DNA of 64,000 nt from an uncultured Dehalococcoidia bacterium (lineage in GTDB: Bacteria > Chloroflexota > Dehalococcoidia > Lucifugimonadales > UBA3495). The notes beneath the pieces were generated by a model. That model was not told where the DNA came from and did no database searches. It was given only the letters and a program-made list of their open reading frames with translations. The stretch spans positions 461,020 to 525,019 of the forward strand of contig CATOSK010000003.1 in assembly GCA_951812535.1 (NCBI GenBank), given 5' to 3'. Both the position numbers and the translations under genes were made by a program. Below, piece by piece: positions 44,979-53,574 of this stretch; position 1 is the stretch's first letter; each line of letters begins with the position of its first letter.

Positions 44979-45007
44979 TTGACAACCAAATAGTTAGTAT
45001 GTATATT
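44979..45007 (+). promoter_or_regulatory. Consensus promoter of the ABC transporter operon
   Basis: TTGACA (44979-44984), 17-bp spacer, TATATT (45002-45007). It lies about 160 bp before the substrate-binding protein gene, leaving a leader of roughly 150 bases. Confidence 0.8.
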
Positions 45008-45167
45008 GCCCGTCACGATTGCTGGCAGGGTAGCGCCGGAGAAGAATTCTTGCGGCCTTTTCCTGTGGGTTATTGGCAGCTGCGCTTAGCAAGGGAAGAC
45101 CAGTTCCGGGGTCACCGAGTAACGCGAGCCACACAGTAATCTCGACATTACTCTAGGAGGACACGGA

Positions 45168-47003
45168 ATGAGGATTCCCCGTTTTTATTGGCGCCGATCG
45201 GCATTGGCCCTGCCTGTATTGTTGCTGGCCCTGGCCGCCGTGCTGGCCTGCAGCACAGCTGAGGAGCCTGCAGCCACCGAAATACCTCCCCCCACCGCTG
45301 CCCCAACCGCCATGGCAGAACAGGCCGATACCCCGGCCGACAGCATGATGGCGGAAAAGGAGTCGGGCGGCGACGTCCCCGACTACTGGAAGCCTCCCAC
45401 GGACTACTACGGCGAGCCGGTTTACGGCGGTACGCTGATCATCAACTACGAAGACCCCTTGGAACACGCCAACGTTTGGGGCGCGGCCAGTGGAGTAACT
45501 GACCGCTACCGGAACCCCACCACCAGCAACCTGGTCATGGAAGACCCCTACGATCCCAGCGGCCCGGTCATTCCCGACCTGGCTGAAGGCTGGACGATTC
45601 ACGATGACAACCAGGGCGTAACCTTCCACCTTAGGGAAGGCGTCAAGTGGCACAACGGCGACATCCTCACCTGCGAGGACGCCCGGTTCAGCTTCGAGAC
45701 CATGGCGACCGGGACCGGGTTGACCGCCAGCTACATGCAGGGGTCCCTGGGCCACATGGACACCAGCGCCCTCGCCTGTGAGGGCGACATGGACCTGGCC
45801 TTCCGCTGGAGCGCCCCCACGGGCACCCCGCTGCTGGCCCTGTCCAACCGCCGCGCTTCCGTCTTCAACAAGGCCTGGTTCGAGGCCGGCGGCGAAGACG
45901 CCATGTTCAAGGACGTGTCCGTCGGCACCGGCCCCTTCGTATGGAGGGAAGGCCAGACCGTCGGCGTTGACGTCCAGTACTTCGACAAGAACGACGACTA
46001 CTTCATCCCCGGCCTGCCCTACGTCGACGAGCTGGTCATGCACGGCATTCTGGACGAGAACGCCCAGGAAGCCGCCATGCTGACCCACCAGACCAACTGG
46101 CACTGGGTCCGCAACTGGGGACAGTACGACAAGTATGTCGACCACGAACAGATCCAGACGGTCATCCGGCCCACCCGCGGAAACTTCGAGCTTTGGATTA
46201 ACCCCCGCATCGCGCCCCTGGACAATATAAGGGTGCGCCAAGCCATCATCATGGGAATCGACCGCAACGCCGCCATCCAGATCCTGCAGGACGGCCGGGC
46301 GGCGGCCGGGTTCATCATGCCCCCGGGCGGCGCTTGGGATCTGTCCCAGGAAGAGGGCTGCGCCGTCCCCGGCTGGTGCGTCTCCGACGACATGGATTCG
46401 GTCCGTGCCGAGGCTAAGAAGATCCTCGAGGAAGAGGACTTCGACTTTGACCAGGAGTTCCTGTTCACCGTCGAGAGCGACGAGCAGGTCCAGGCCCGGG
46501 CCACCTTCCTGCAGGAGCAGCTGCGCCTTCTCGGTATCAAGACCGACTTCGACCTGGTCGAGACCATCGCCTACCGCACGCTGGAAGCCACTGGCGAATG
46601 GGGAGCCTTCCTCCCCGGTAACGACACCATGGCCGCCGACGACCCCAATGCCGGTATGGGACGGCTGCTGGCCTGCGAGTCCACCGGCAACCTCTGGACC
46701 CCCGGATATCCCTGCGACTCCACCTACGACGACCTGCTGTCCGAGGCCCAGACCGAGAGCGATCGGACCGCCCGCAGGACTCTTTCCAACAAGATTGAGC
46801 TGATGGCGATGAAGGACTACCGGAAGTTCCCGGTCTACTGGGAACAGGAAGCCGTTTCCTTCTGGCCCGAGGTCCGTGGGTACGTCCACTTCCCGGCGCC
46901 TTTCGGCTCCTTCCGGAAGCACCAGCACATGTGGATTGACGAAGATCGCCGGGACGACACTGGCTACTCCGGCCAGACCACCGGCGTCCCCGGCGGTTTC
47001 TAA
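45168..47003 (+). CDS. ABC transporter substrate-binding lipoprotein (SBP_bac_5, peptide/nickel/opine type)
   Basis: A 611-residue exported lipoprotein. Residues 1-27 form a signal peptide with twin arginine-containing N-region (YWRRSA) and lipobox LAAVLAC, cysteine at 28. A proline/alanine-rich linker to residue 70 precedes the binding fold. GGTLIINYEDPLEHANVWGA, PDLAEGWTIHDDNQGVTFHLREGVKWHNG and VRQAIIMGIDR are family 5 signatures. Captures oligopeptides or similar solutes for the two downstream permeases. Ligand unknown. AGGAGG lies before the ATG. Confidence 0.9.
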   Translation: MRIPRFYWRRSALALPVLLLALAAVLACSTAEEPAATEIPPPTAAPTAMAEQADTPADSMMAEKESGGDVPDYWKPPTDYYGEPVYGGTLIINYEDPLEHANVWGAASGVTDRYRNPTTSNLVMEDPYDPSGPVIPDLAEGWTIHDDNQGVTFHLREGVKWHNGDILTCEDARFSFETMATGTGLTASYMQGSLGHMDTSALACEGDMDLAFRWSAPTGTPLLALSNRRASVFNKAWFEAGGEDAMFKDVSVGTGPFVWREGQTVGVDVQYFDKNDDYFIPGLPYVDELVMHGILDENAQEAAMLTHQTNWHWVRNWGQYDKYVDHEQIQTVIRPTRGNFELWINPRIAPLDNIRVRQAIIMGIDRNAAIQILQDGRAAAGFIMPPGGAWDLSQEEGCAVPGWCVSDDMDSVRAEAKKILEEEDFDFDQEFLFTVESDEQVQARATFLQEQLRLLGIKTDFDLVETIAYRTLEATGEWGAFLPGNDTMAADDPNAGMGRLLACESTGNLWTPGYPCDSTYDDLLSEAQTESDRTARRTLSNKIELMAMKDYRKFPVYWEQEAVSFWPEVRGYVHFPAPFGSFRKHQHMWIDEDRRDDTGYSGQTTGVPGGF

Positions 47004-47223
47004 GTCCTAACCCAGGCAATTTCACAGGGGCAGGTCTTGCAGTAGGCCTGCCCCTGTGACTAATCCAGCCCAGGCAAGTTCATATCCGAACCGGCGCCAG
47101 CCAACCGATGCACCCGGCGCCGGATTGCCTGAGGCAGCTAAATCCCTGGGCCGGCGCCCGCCGGCCGAAACGGGGCTTCCAGGCGACGAACGGGGTTACC
47201 CGGAACTTGTTGAGGACCAGTCG

Positions 47224-48186
47224 ATGAGAACGTACCTGCTCAAGAGGCTGCTGCTATTTGTCCCGACGGCGTTCGGGGTTTCGGTAATCATCTTTGCCAT
47301 GCTCCACACTATTCCAGGCGACTATGCCACTGCCCTGCTGCTCGGCGGGGAAGAGGTGTACGAGAACGCCAGCCAGGAGCAGATCGAAGAAGTCCGTGAG
47401 AAATTGGGTCTCTCCGGCTCGATGCCGGAGCAGTATATCCGTTGGCTGGGGGACTTTTTCCGGGGCGACTTCGGCACATCGTGGCACACCCGCCAGTCGG
47501 TGGCGGAGCGGATGGGCACCCGCATCATCACCAGCTTCGAGCTGGGGGTGCTGGCGGTCACCATCGCCTGCGGGATGGGCGTGGTCGGCGGGGTTATTTC
47601 CGCGGTGAGGCAGGACAAGTGGATCGACTACGCGCTGCGTGCGTCCAGCATGACCCTCCAGGCGATGCCCAGCTTCTGGCTCGCCCTCATCGTCATCGTG
47701 CTGCTGGTGGTGGTCTTCGAGTGGATACCGTCCATCCAGTACGAGCACATCTGGAATAATCCCCTCCGAAACCTGGAGGTGCTGCTGCTGCCGGCCTTCA
47801 TCGTGGGATTGCGCAGCTCTGCTGAAATCCTGCGTATGACCCGCTCCTCGGTGCTGGAGGTCCTCAAGGAGGACTTCGTCCGAACTGCCGATGCCAAGGG
47901 GCTGCACCGGAGCCGGGTCTTGTTCGTGCACGTCCTGAGGAACGCCCTCCTGCCGGTGGCGACCCTGGCCGGATTCGAAGTGGTCTTCCTGATGAGCGGA
48001 CAGATCATTGTCGAGACGATCTTCAACCTGCCCGGCTTGGGCAAGCTGTTCGTGCAGGCGGTGGCCGCGCGCGACTACCCGGTGCTGCAGGCTATCGTTA
48101 TGTTCATCGCGGGCGTGGTTCTGTTGGCCAATCTCACCGTAGATGTCATGTACGCCTGGCTTGACCCCCGCATCCGCTACTCTTAG
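47224..48186 (+). CDS. ABC transporter permease, DppB type
   Basis: A 320-residue inner-membrane permease with six segments. MRTYLLKRLLLFVPTAFGVSVIIF is the usual first helix of DppB/OppB proteins; VRTADAKGLHRSRVLFVHVLRNALLP is the EAA loop that contacts the ATPase. ATG 47224 is chosen because it gives the family N-terminus; the open frame begins 56 codons earlier without similarity. Heterodimer partner is the next gene. Confidence 0.92.
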   Translation: MRTYLLKRLLLFVPTAFGVSVIIFAMLHTIPGDYATALLLGGEEVYENASQEQIEEVREKLGLSGSMPEQYIRWLGDFFRGDFGTSWHTRQSVAERMGTRIITSFELGVLAVTIACGMGVVGGVISAVRQDKWIDYALRASSMTLQAMPSFWLALIVIVLLVVVFEWIPSIQYEHIWNNPLRNLEVLLLPAFIVGLRSSAEILRMTRSSVLEVLKEDFVRTADAKGLHRSRVLFVHVLRNALLPVATLAGFEVVFLMSGQIIVETIFNLPGLGKLFVQAVAARDYPVLQAIVMFIAGVVLLANLTVDVMYAWLDPRIRYS

Positions 48187-48241
48187 CCGCTGCGATGGGC
48201 TCCCGGGGAACATCCTCTGGGACGTATGACGAGGGAATGAA

Positions 48242-49162
48242 ATGACCACTCCACGAGAGACCACCAGCGCGGAGGAGATCAGGGAAGGATTGATCAACGC
48301 GGAGCCTTCCCGCCGCCCGGGCATGGGCCGGTATATCCTCTATTACCTGCGGAGCAAGCCGCTGGGGACCATCGGCTTTTCTATCGTCCTGCTGATGGTC
48401 CTTACCGCGATATTCGCTCCGCTGATCGCTCCCCACACCTACCAGGAGCAGAACTACGAGGCAGTGCGGGTGGCGCCCAGCCTGGAGTTTCCCTTTGGCA
48501 CCGACCAGTTCGGGCGGGATATCTTCTCCCGGGTGGTCTATGGCGCGCAGATCTCGATGATGGTGGGCTTCCTGGCGGTAATCGCCGGCACCGGGGCGGG
48601 TGCCGTCGTCGGCCTGATTTCCGGCTATTTCATGGGAAAGACGGACCACATTGTTCAGAGATTGGTGGACATGTGGATGTCCTTCCCGGACCTTATCCTG
48701 GCCCTGACCATCGTGGCCGTGTTCGGCAACACCATCCCCAATGTGATTCTGGCAATAGCGGCAACCATCATGCCCCGGGGCGTGCGGGTCATTCGCTCGT
48801 CCACCATTTCCATCAGGGAAATGGACTACACCCTGGCAGCGCGTTCCATCGGAGCTTCCGACTTGCGGATCATGCTCAGGCACGTCCTGCCGAACACGGT
48901 GGCGCCCTTCCTGATCATCATGTCCTCCATGTTCGGCACGGCCATCCTCACCGAGGCCGGGCTGAGCTTCCTGGGGCTGGGCATCTCGGAGCCGACGCCT
49001 TCCTGGGGCCGGATGCTGACGGGACAGGCGGCGCAATACCTGGCCTCGTCGCCGTGGATGCTTATCTTCCCCGGAATGGCCATTACCATCACCGTGATGG
49101 GTTTCGCCTTCGCCGGCGACGCCCTGCGCGACATCTTCGATCCCAAGCAGCGGGGGCGGTAG
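48242..49162 (+). CDS. ABC transporter permease, DppC type
   Basis: A 306-residue permease. PLGTIGFSIVLLMVLTAIFAPLIAPHTYQEQ is the typical DppC start, GTDQFGRDIFSRVVYGAQIS is the family signature, and ARSIGASDLRIMLRHVLPN is the EAA loop. Pairs with the preceding DppB-type protein. No DppD/DppF ATPase genes follow; the operon continues with an amidohydrolase, so the ATPases must be shared from another locus (inference). Confidence 0.92.
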   Translation: MTTPRETTSAEEIREGLINAEPSRRPGMGRYILYYLRSKPLGTIGFSIVLLMVLTAIFAPLIAPHTYQEQNYEAVRVAPSLEFPFGTDQFGRDIFSRVVYGAQISMMVGFLAVIAGTGAGAVVGLISGYFMGKTDHIVQRLVDMWMSFPDLILALTIVAVFGNTIPNVILAIAATIMPRGVRVIRSSTISIREMDYTLAARSIGASDLRIMLRHVLPNTVAPFLIIMSSMFGTAILTEAGLSFLGLGISEPTPSWGRMLTGQAAQYLASSPWMLIFPGMAITITVMGFAFAGDALRDIFDPKQRGR

Positions 49163-49291
49163 CGCCAAGTCCCCCCAAGACCACAACCGCCGGGCGGACA
49201 TCAATCCCCCATCCTCGGTCACGACAAGAGAATGGGGGATTTTGCTGGCCCACGGAAAGACACCTCAAATAACAAGGAGAGAAACTGAACC

Positions 49292-50257
49292 ATGCGGACC
49301 ATCGACATTCACGCCCACATATCCCCGCAGTCGTGCTTTGACGCGATGCGGGCCGGGGAGAACTGGCACGGCTTGACTCCTGAGCAGATCCGGAGCGGAC
49401 ACTACGGGAACCCGAGGACGCTATGGACGCCCGAGCAGCGCATCGAGGACATGGACTCGCTGGGCGTGGACGTTCACGTCCTTTCCACCGGCGCCTTCTT
49501 CTACTTCTACGAGCGGAACGCCGGGCAGGTAGCGGAGATGGACCGGGAGTGCAACGACTACGTTGCCGAGCTGACCCGCCAGTACCCGGACCGCTTCGCG
49601 GGCCTGGCCAACCTTCCATTGCAGGACGTCAACGCCTCGGTGGCGGAGCTGGAGCGGTCGGTGCGGGACCTGGGCTTGAAGGGAGCCATGATCGGCGACC
49701 ACGTCAACGGCAAGACCTTTGACGAGCCGGAGTTCGAGCCGCTGTGGGAGGCGGCGGAGTCCCTGGGAGCGCTGCTGCTGGTCCACCAGGGCGGTGCGAC
49801 GGTCGTCAGCACCCGGTCCACCAGGTACCACCTGCCCAACACCATCGGCAACCTGGCTGACCGGGCGATAACCTTCGCGGCCTTCGTGTTCGGCGGGGTC
49901 ATGGACCGGCATCCCGGCCTGAAGGTATGCCTGTGCCACGGCGGGGGATACACCTGCTACGGCATCGGCCGCATGGACCGGGGCTGGCAGGTTCGGCCCG
50001 AGGCGCGGGAGCATATTTCCCAGCCGCCCAGCGCCTACCTGGACAAGTTCTACTACGACTGCCTGACCCACAGTGAGGAGGCGCTGCGCTACCTGATTGA
50101 CAGCGTCGGCGTGGACAAGGTGCTCTTCGGGACGGACTGGCCCTTCGACATGTGCACCGACTGGCCGGTCTCCTGGGTGCTGGGGATGGAGAGCCTCACC
50201 GACGATGAGAAAGAAGCTATCCTGTGGAAGAATCTGGAGACGCTGCTGGGGGTCTAG
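49292..50257 (+). CDS. Amidohydrolase-2 (ACMSD-like) family protein
   Basis: A 321-residue TIM-barrel metallohydrolase. Metal ligands are visible as HxH in IDIHAHISP, His in LLVHQGGA, His in CLCHGGGY and Asp in FGTDWPFDM. The family includes aminocarboxymuconate-semialdehyde decarboxylase and gamma-resorcylate decarboxylase. It is likely a decarboxylase or hydrolase of a ring-cleavage product; substrate unproven. Strong AAGGAG before ATG. Possibly cotranscribed with the permeases, 129 bp away. Confidence 0.87.
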   Translation: MRTIDIHAHISPQSCFDAMRAGENWHGLTPEQIRSGHYGNPRTLWTPEQRIEDMDSLGVDVHVLSTGAFFYFYERNAGQVAEMDRECNDYVAELTRQYPDRFAGLANLPLQDVNASVAELERSVRDLGLKGAMIGDHVNGKTFDEPEFEPLWEAAESLGALLLVHQGGATVVSTRSTRYHLPNTIGNLADRAITFAAFVFGGVMDRHPGLKVCLCHGGGYTCYGIGRMDRGWQVRPEAREHISQPPSAYLDKFYYDCLTHSEEALRYLIDSVGVDKVLFGTDWPFDMCTDWPVSWVLGMESLTDDEKEAILWKNLETLLGV

Positions 50258-50292
50258 GGCAGAAAGTTAGCGGGGATCAGAAACCGGGGTAC

Positions 50293-50325
50293 TTTGGGGG
50301 ATGAATCCCCCAAACCCCCTGAATA
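50293..50325 (+). repeat. Dispersed 3'-end palindrome, copy 2
   Basis: TTTGGGGGATGAATCCCC with its complementary arm and AAACCCCCTGAATA. Lies 36 bp after the amidohydrolase stop, same orientation as that gene, in the space before convergent ttuA-like gene. Confidence 0.75.
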
Positions 50326-50372
50326 GAAGAAGTCCTTACCGACACAGGGGTGAGTGCCTGGATACGCCGCGC

Positions 50373-51302
50373 TCATCCGTGGGTCTTTGAGGACTTTTCC
50401 TTTTTGGCACGGGCCTGCTGCCACATCCGGCAGAAGGCGCAGACCTCCCCGGTGGTGGCCTGACCGCAGATGGTGCATTCCCGCAGGTCGAAGTCTTCCT
50501 GGGAGGTCTCCATCACCGGGCGGATGCGGTCCAGGAAGGTGGAGACGAAGCCGTGCTTGGTGCCGGGAGACTTGGCCTCAATGTCGTCGAGGGCGTTCTT
50601 GTAGACAATTGAACGGGCTCCGACGGAGTTGGGACACTCCTCCTCCACGTAGTCGATGCCGCGCAGGATGGCGTTGGCCGCAACCTCGCGCTCGGTCATG
50701 GTGTACAGCGGCTTGACCCGCTTGATGAGGGTGTCCCGGTTGGAGGGCAGGGCCGGCTGCTGGCGGGCGAGGCTTCCCACCTCCCAGTGGAGCACATTCC
50801 CCATGAGGGTGGCCGCTTCGTCGTCCAGGTTGTGTCCCATGGCGACAACGTCGAAGCCGCGATCGAAGGCTTCCTTGTTCAGAATGTACCGCTTGCTGAG
50901 GCCGCAGCCGGAGCAGGGAACGCGGCGCAGGGCGTTGGACAGCTCGGGAACACCCATCCCGTAGGACTCGGCAAGGTCGACGGTAATCAGGCTGGCTTCG
51001 CGTTCCCGGGCAAAGCTGGCGGTCCGGTCGAAGGAGTTGTCCGAGTAGTCGCCGATGCCCAGGTGGATGTGCAGTCCGGTGCAATTGTATTCGTTGCGTA
51101 GCAGGTAGTCCCAGAGGGTCAGACTGTCCTTGCCGCCGGACACGCCGACCAGGATGTGATCATCGGGGGCAAACATCTTGTGGCGGCGGATGGCGCGCTC
51201 CACCTGCCGGTCGAAGAACTCCAGGTAGTGGGGCTTGCAGAAGGCAGAGTGGTGGCGGCGCAGCTCAATGGACGCCGTTCCCTTGCACTTGGTGCATCTC
51301 AT
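50373..51302 (-). CDS. tRNA 2-thiolation enzyme (TtuA/Ncs6-like)
   Basis: A 309-residue PP-loop ATPase. N-terminal zinc finger (CTKC to FCKPH), ATP-binding VGVSGGKDSLTLW, FeS ligands PCSGCGLSKR plus a later cysteine in EEECPN, and a C-terminal zinc finger (CTICG to CAFC). This matches TtuA, which thiolates U54 of tRNA, or the related Ncs6 (U34). The sulphur donor is the small protein encoded just upstream, overlapping by 4 bp (ATGA). In TtuA, three cysteines hold a [4Fe-4S] cluster. Confidence 0.87.
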   Translation of the reverse strand: MRCTKCKGTASIELRRHHSAFCKPHYLEFFDRQVERAIRRHKMFAPDDHILVGVSGGKDSLTLWDYLLRNEYNCTGLHIHLGIGDYSDNSFDRTASFAREREASLITVDLAESYGMGVPELSNALRRVPCSGCGLSKRYILNKEAFDRGFDVVAMGHNLDDEAATLMGNVLHWEVGSLARQQPALPSNRDTLIKRVKPLYTMTEREVAANAILRGIDYVEEECPNSVGARSIVYKNALDDIEAKSPGTKHGFVSTFLDRIRPVMETSQEDFDLRECTICGQATTGEVCAFCRMWQQARAKKEKSSKTHG

Positions 51303-51538
51303 CCGGCACCCCCTGCACCGTCCGACGTGCCGCCCACGCCACTTCCTCCGCTGATAGCGGTGACGATCTCCACTGTGTCGCCGCTGCGGACCATGACGTC
51401 GCGGGTCAGCAGGTCGTCGTCGCGCACCACGAGGACCTGCTCGGGGTTGAGGTCGAGCTCCTTGAGCAGGGCGTCGACGCGGCGGCTTCCTTCGATTTCC
51501 AGCTCACGGCGGCGAGGATTTCGGATGATTACTTTCAT
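51299..51538 (-). CDS. MoaD/ThiS-like sulfur carrier protein (TtuB-like)
   Basis: A 79-residue ubiquitin-like protein: VIIRNPRRRELEIEG and LNPEQVLVVRDDDLLTRDVMVRSGDTVEIVTAISGG. In sulphur carriers the chain ends in GG, which is adenylated and thiocarboxylated. Here ISGG is followed by 12-14 further Gly/Ser-rich residues ending GAGGAG, so either the protein is processed or the terminal glycines differ. Start ATG 51538. Translationally coupled to the TtuA-like gene. Confidence 0.85.
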   Translation of the reverse strand: MKVIIRNPRRRELEIEGSRRVDALLKELDLNPEQVLVVRDDDLLTRDVMVRSGDTVEIVTAISGGSGVGGTSDGAGGAG

Positions 51539-51645
51539 GGCTTTATGAGCCGGGGCGTCGTTCCAAGGTTGCGGCGAGTGTAATTCACGCCGGAAGGGGG
51601 TGTAAAGGCACGAGCCGGTCAAGAAGCCCCTGCGAAGAAAAAATA

Positions 51646-51675
51646 CTGTCGCATTTTGTTGCATTCTGTCGCATT
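51646..51675 (-). repeat. Three 10-bp tandem repeats upstream of the sulfur carrier gene
   Basis: On the + strand the unit CTGTCGCATT, TTGTTGCATT, CTGTCGCATT occurs three times back to back, with one unit per helical turn. It lies 108 bp before the TtuB-like ATG. The rest of the 51539-51813 gap shows no gene. A related two-unit copy is at 44551-44570. Confidence 0.7.
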
Positions 51676-51813
51676 CCACGGGTCAGAGGCGAGGTGGGCT
51701 GCGGAGAACGCTCCTTTACAAGACATGGTAGAGGATGGAGGGTGGGGTTGGGAAGGGGCGGAGCGTCAGTAGGGGGCAGGCAACATTCCCGCTTGGGGCA
51801 AGCTATGCCAAAT

Positions 51814-52947
51814 TCACCAAGCGGGAAGGGCAGCCAATTCACGGGAGGTACTCTGGTAACTAACAGCGACCCCGTCTACCCGGACCTTGTTCTTGTAGTA
51901 GAACAAGTCGTCGTTGGTTAGGCCGGTGATGTCCAAGGCAAGGTTCAGCATGTGAGGTTGCAGGTGCTTGTTCAGGTACATCCCCATCCCCGCACCACCT
52001 AATGAGCCCACGATTCCACCTACCAAGTTGCCTACACCTGGAACTATGCTGCCGACTGCCCCACCACCCATACCCCCTGCCGTTGCCAGAGCGGTGGTTA
52101 CTCCTATCCTTGACATTAGGGTCAAAGACTGAACAACTTGAATTTTGTTCTTCGTAGTGCGGTCGACGGCCTTGAACTCCTTTTCGGTTTTTAAAACACT
52201 ATAGACTAGGCGTGCTCCCGCGATGATTGCGCCAGCGTAGGGGATGATGTCGCCCACCCCGTCTGGAACGTCGATGCCCATGTTATCGCTGAGAGTACCC
52301 AGGCCGTCTTGGATTCCTTCTACCAGATCGTAGTCTGAGCCGATGTCAATTAGCCGATCAGCAAGTTCAGGAGAGTTCTCCGAGATTCTGTCATACAACT
52401 CTGACCCTACCGCGAAAGGATAGTCTGACTCACGCATAGCCTCTAGGGTAACGTAGTACTGGGAATCGCTAACTCCGGTCTTAACTGAGATGAATACTTC
52501 TTGGCCCTCGGGGTTGACGGCCTTAATGTCCCATCCCGGGTTAACCTCTGTATCGGGGAAGGATATATGCGAATAACCGCTTGACTCTAGCCAATCTTCG
52601 GCCTCAAACTCCGCCAGTTTCCCCTTCAAACCGGAGAAAAGCCAATTGCCCTCCTCGATGAGCTCACCACTTTCGGTCATCTCCCGAACTTTGTCATGCA
52701 ATAAAACCTCGCCGGACATATCGGGCCAACGAATTTCATATGCGTTAAGTAAACGGTCATCGACGTTGAAACGGTCGAAAATACCCCACATTCCAAAGGA
52801 AACGCCGGAGGCCAACTCCGCCCCGTACATAGCTCGGTCCATACTCACCAAGCCGGTGATGATTTCTCGAAAGGAGCGTTGCCGGGTGGTTTCGTCGCTG
52901 GGCAGTTCCTGCAACGCTGGCAGCAAGCTGAGCGATCGCATGGTCAT
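51814..52947 (-). CDS. Unknown protein with nuclease-like core and glycine-zipper membrane region
   Basis: A 377-residue protein of no recognised family. Residues about 135-160 contain NPGWDIKAVNPEGQ and VFISVKTG, resembling the D...(E/Q)-x-K core of PD-(D/E)XK nucleases, with Ser in place of the acidic residue. Residues about 300-345 (AGGMGGGAVGSIVPGVG, GGIVGSLGGAGMGMYL) are a glycine-zipper-type hydrophobic stretch that could insert into membranes. A toxin, effector or defence function is possible. It lies 17 bp after a decayed coiled-coil membrane gene on the same strand, which may have been its partner. Confidence 0.55.
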   Translation of the reverse strand: MTMRSLSLLPALQELPSDETTRQRSFREIITGLVSMDRAMYGAELASGVSFGMWGIFDRFNVDDRLLNAYEIRWPDMSGEVLLHDKVREMTESGELIEEGNWLFSGLKGKLAEFEAEDWLESSGYSHISFPDTEVNPGWDIKAVNPEGQEVFISVKTGVSDSQYYVTLEAMRESDYPFAVGSELYDRISENSPELADRLIDIGSDYDLVEGIQDGLGTLSDNMGIDVPDGVGDIIPYAGAIIAGARLVYSVLKTEKEFKAVDRTTKNKIQVVQSLTLMSRIGVTTALATAGGMGGGAVGSIVPGVGNLVGGIVGSLGGAGMGMYLNKHLQPHMLNLALDITGLTNDDLFYYKNKVRVDGVAVSYQSTSRELAALPAW

Positions 52948-52964
52948 ATTCTTGTCCTTCCCCC

Positions 52965-53465
52965 CTAAAGTAGGATGCCCACGACCAGGGCTACAACTGA
53001 GACAACAACGGCGACGCTGGCAACTCCTATGAGCAGGGTCTTTGTCTTGCGCAACTGCTCCTGCAGAGTGGCAACTTCATTAGAGTGCTGCCGAGCCTGC
53101 GCTTCGCGCTCGGCTTTCGCCGCCTCCAACTCCGCTTGGTGCTGGCGGCCCTGTTCTTCGCGCTCGGCCTGGGCCGCTTCCAACTGAGCCTGGTGCTGAC
53201 GGCGTTGCTCTTCCGATTCTGCCTTAAGCTCGGCTAACGCTGCGTCGTATCGTTCCTGTTGTTCCTGACGGGCTTCGGCCAATGCCTCGCTGATGGCGTT
53301 GACGGCGACCTAGGGCAGGTTTACATGGTCTGCAATGTGCCCGGTAAGCAGTTCATGCTGGCGGATGACGCGGGGGATCAACTCCTGGTTGATCTTGTCC
53401 TGCTCTTCCCAGAAACGGACCCGGTCGGCAATAGATACGGTTTCTTCAGCATCCGGCGTGGTCAT
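52965..53465 (-). pseudogene. Coiled-coil single-span membrane protein interrupted by an amber codon
   Basis: From ATG 53465 the frame reads MTTPDAEETVSIADRVRFWEE and on to NLP, then TAG at 53312-53310, then VAVNAISEALAEARQEQQE in the same frame through about 70 residues of Glu/Gln/Arg-rich coiled coil (repeats of QHQAELEAAKAEREAQ type) to a C-terminal membrane helix LLIGVASVAVVVSVVALVVGILL. Frame continuity and composition show that this was one gene of about 166 codons. An internal GAG/TTG start could still yield the C-terminal part. A pyrrolysine reading is not supported. Confidence 0.7.
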
Positions 53466-53574
53466 GCAATCGGCCTCCCCGCGATTAACGTTAGAGTTTG
53501 CCGGAGTTTAATTCGGGCCGGTTTGGGTGTAAAGTCAAGAATAATCATGAGAGAAGCATCCGGGGGAGGTACCC

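Noticed and set aside
53310..53312. Pyrrolysine or readthrough at the amber codon
   Set aside because: The protein is not a methylamine methyltransferase, no pylB-like downstream structure is evident; a nonsense mutation is simpler.
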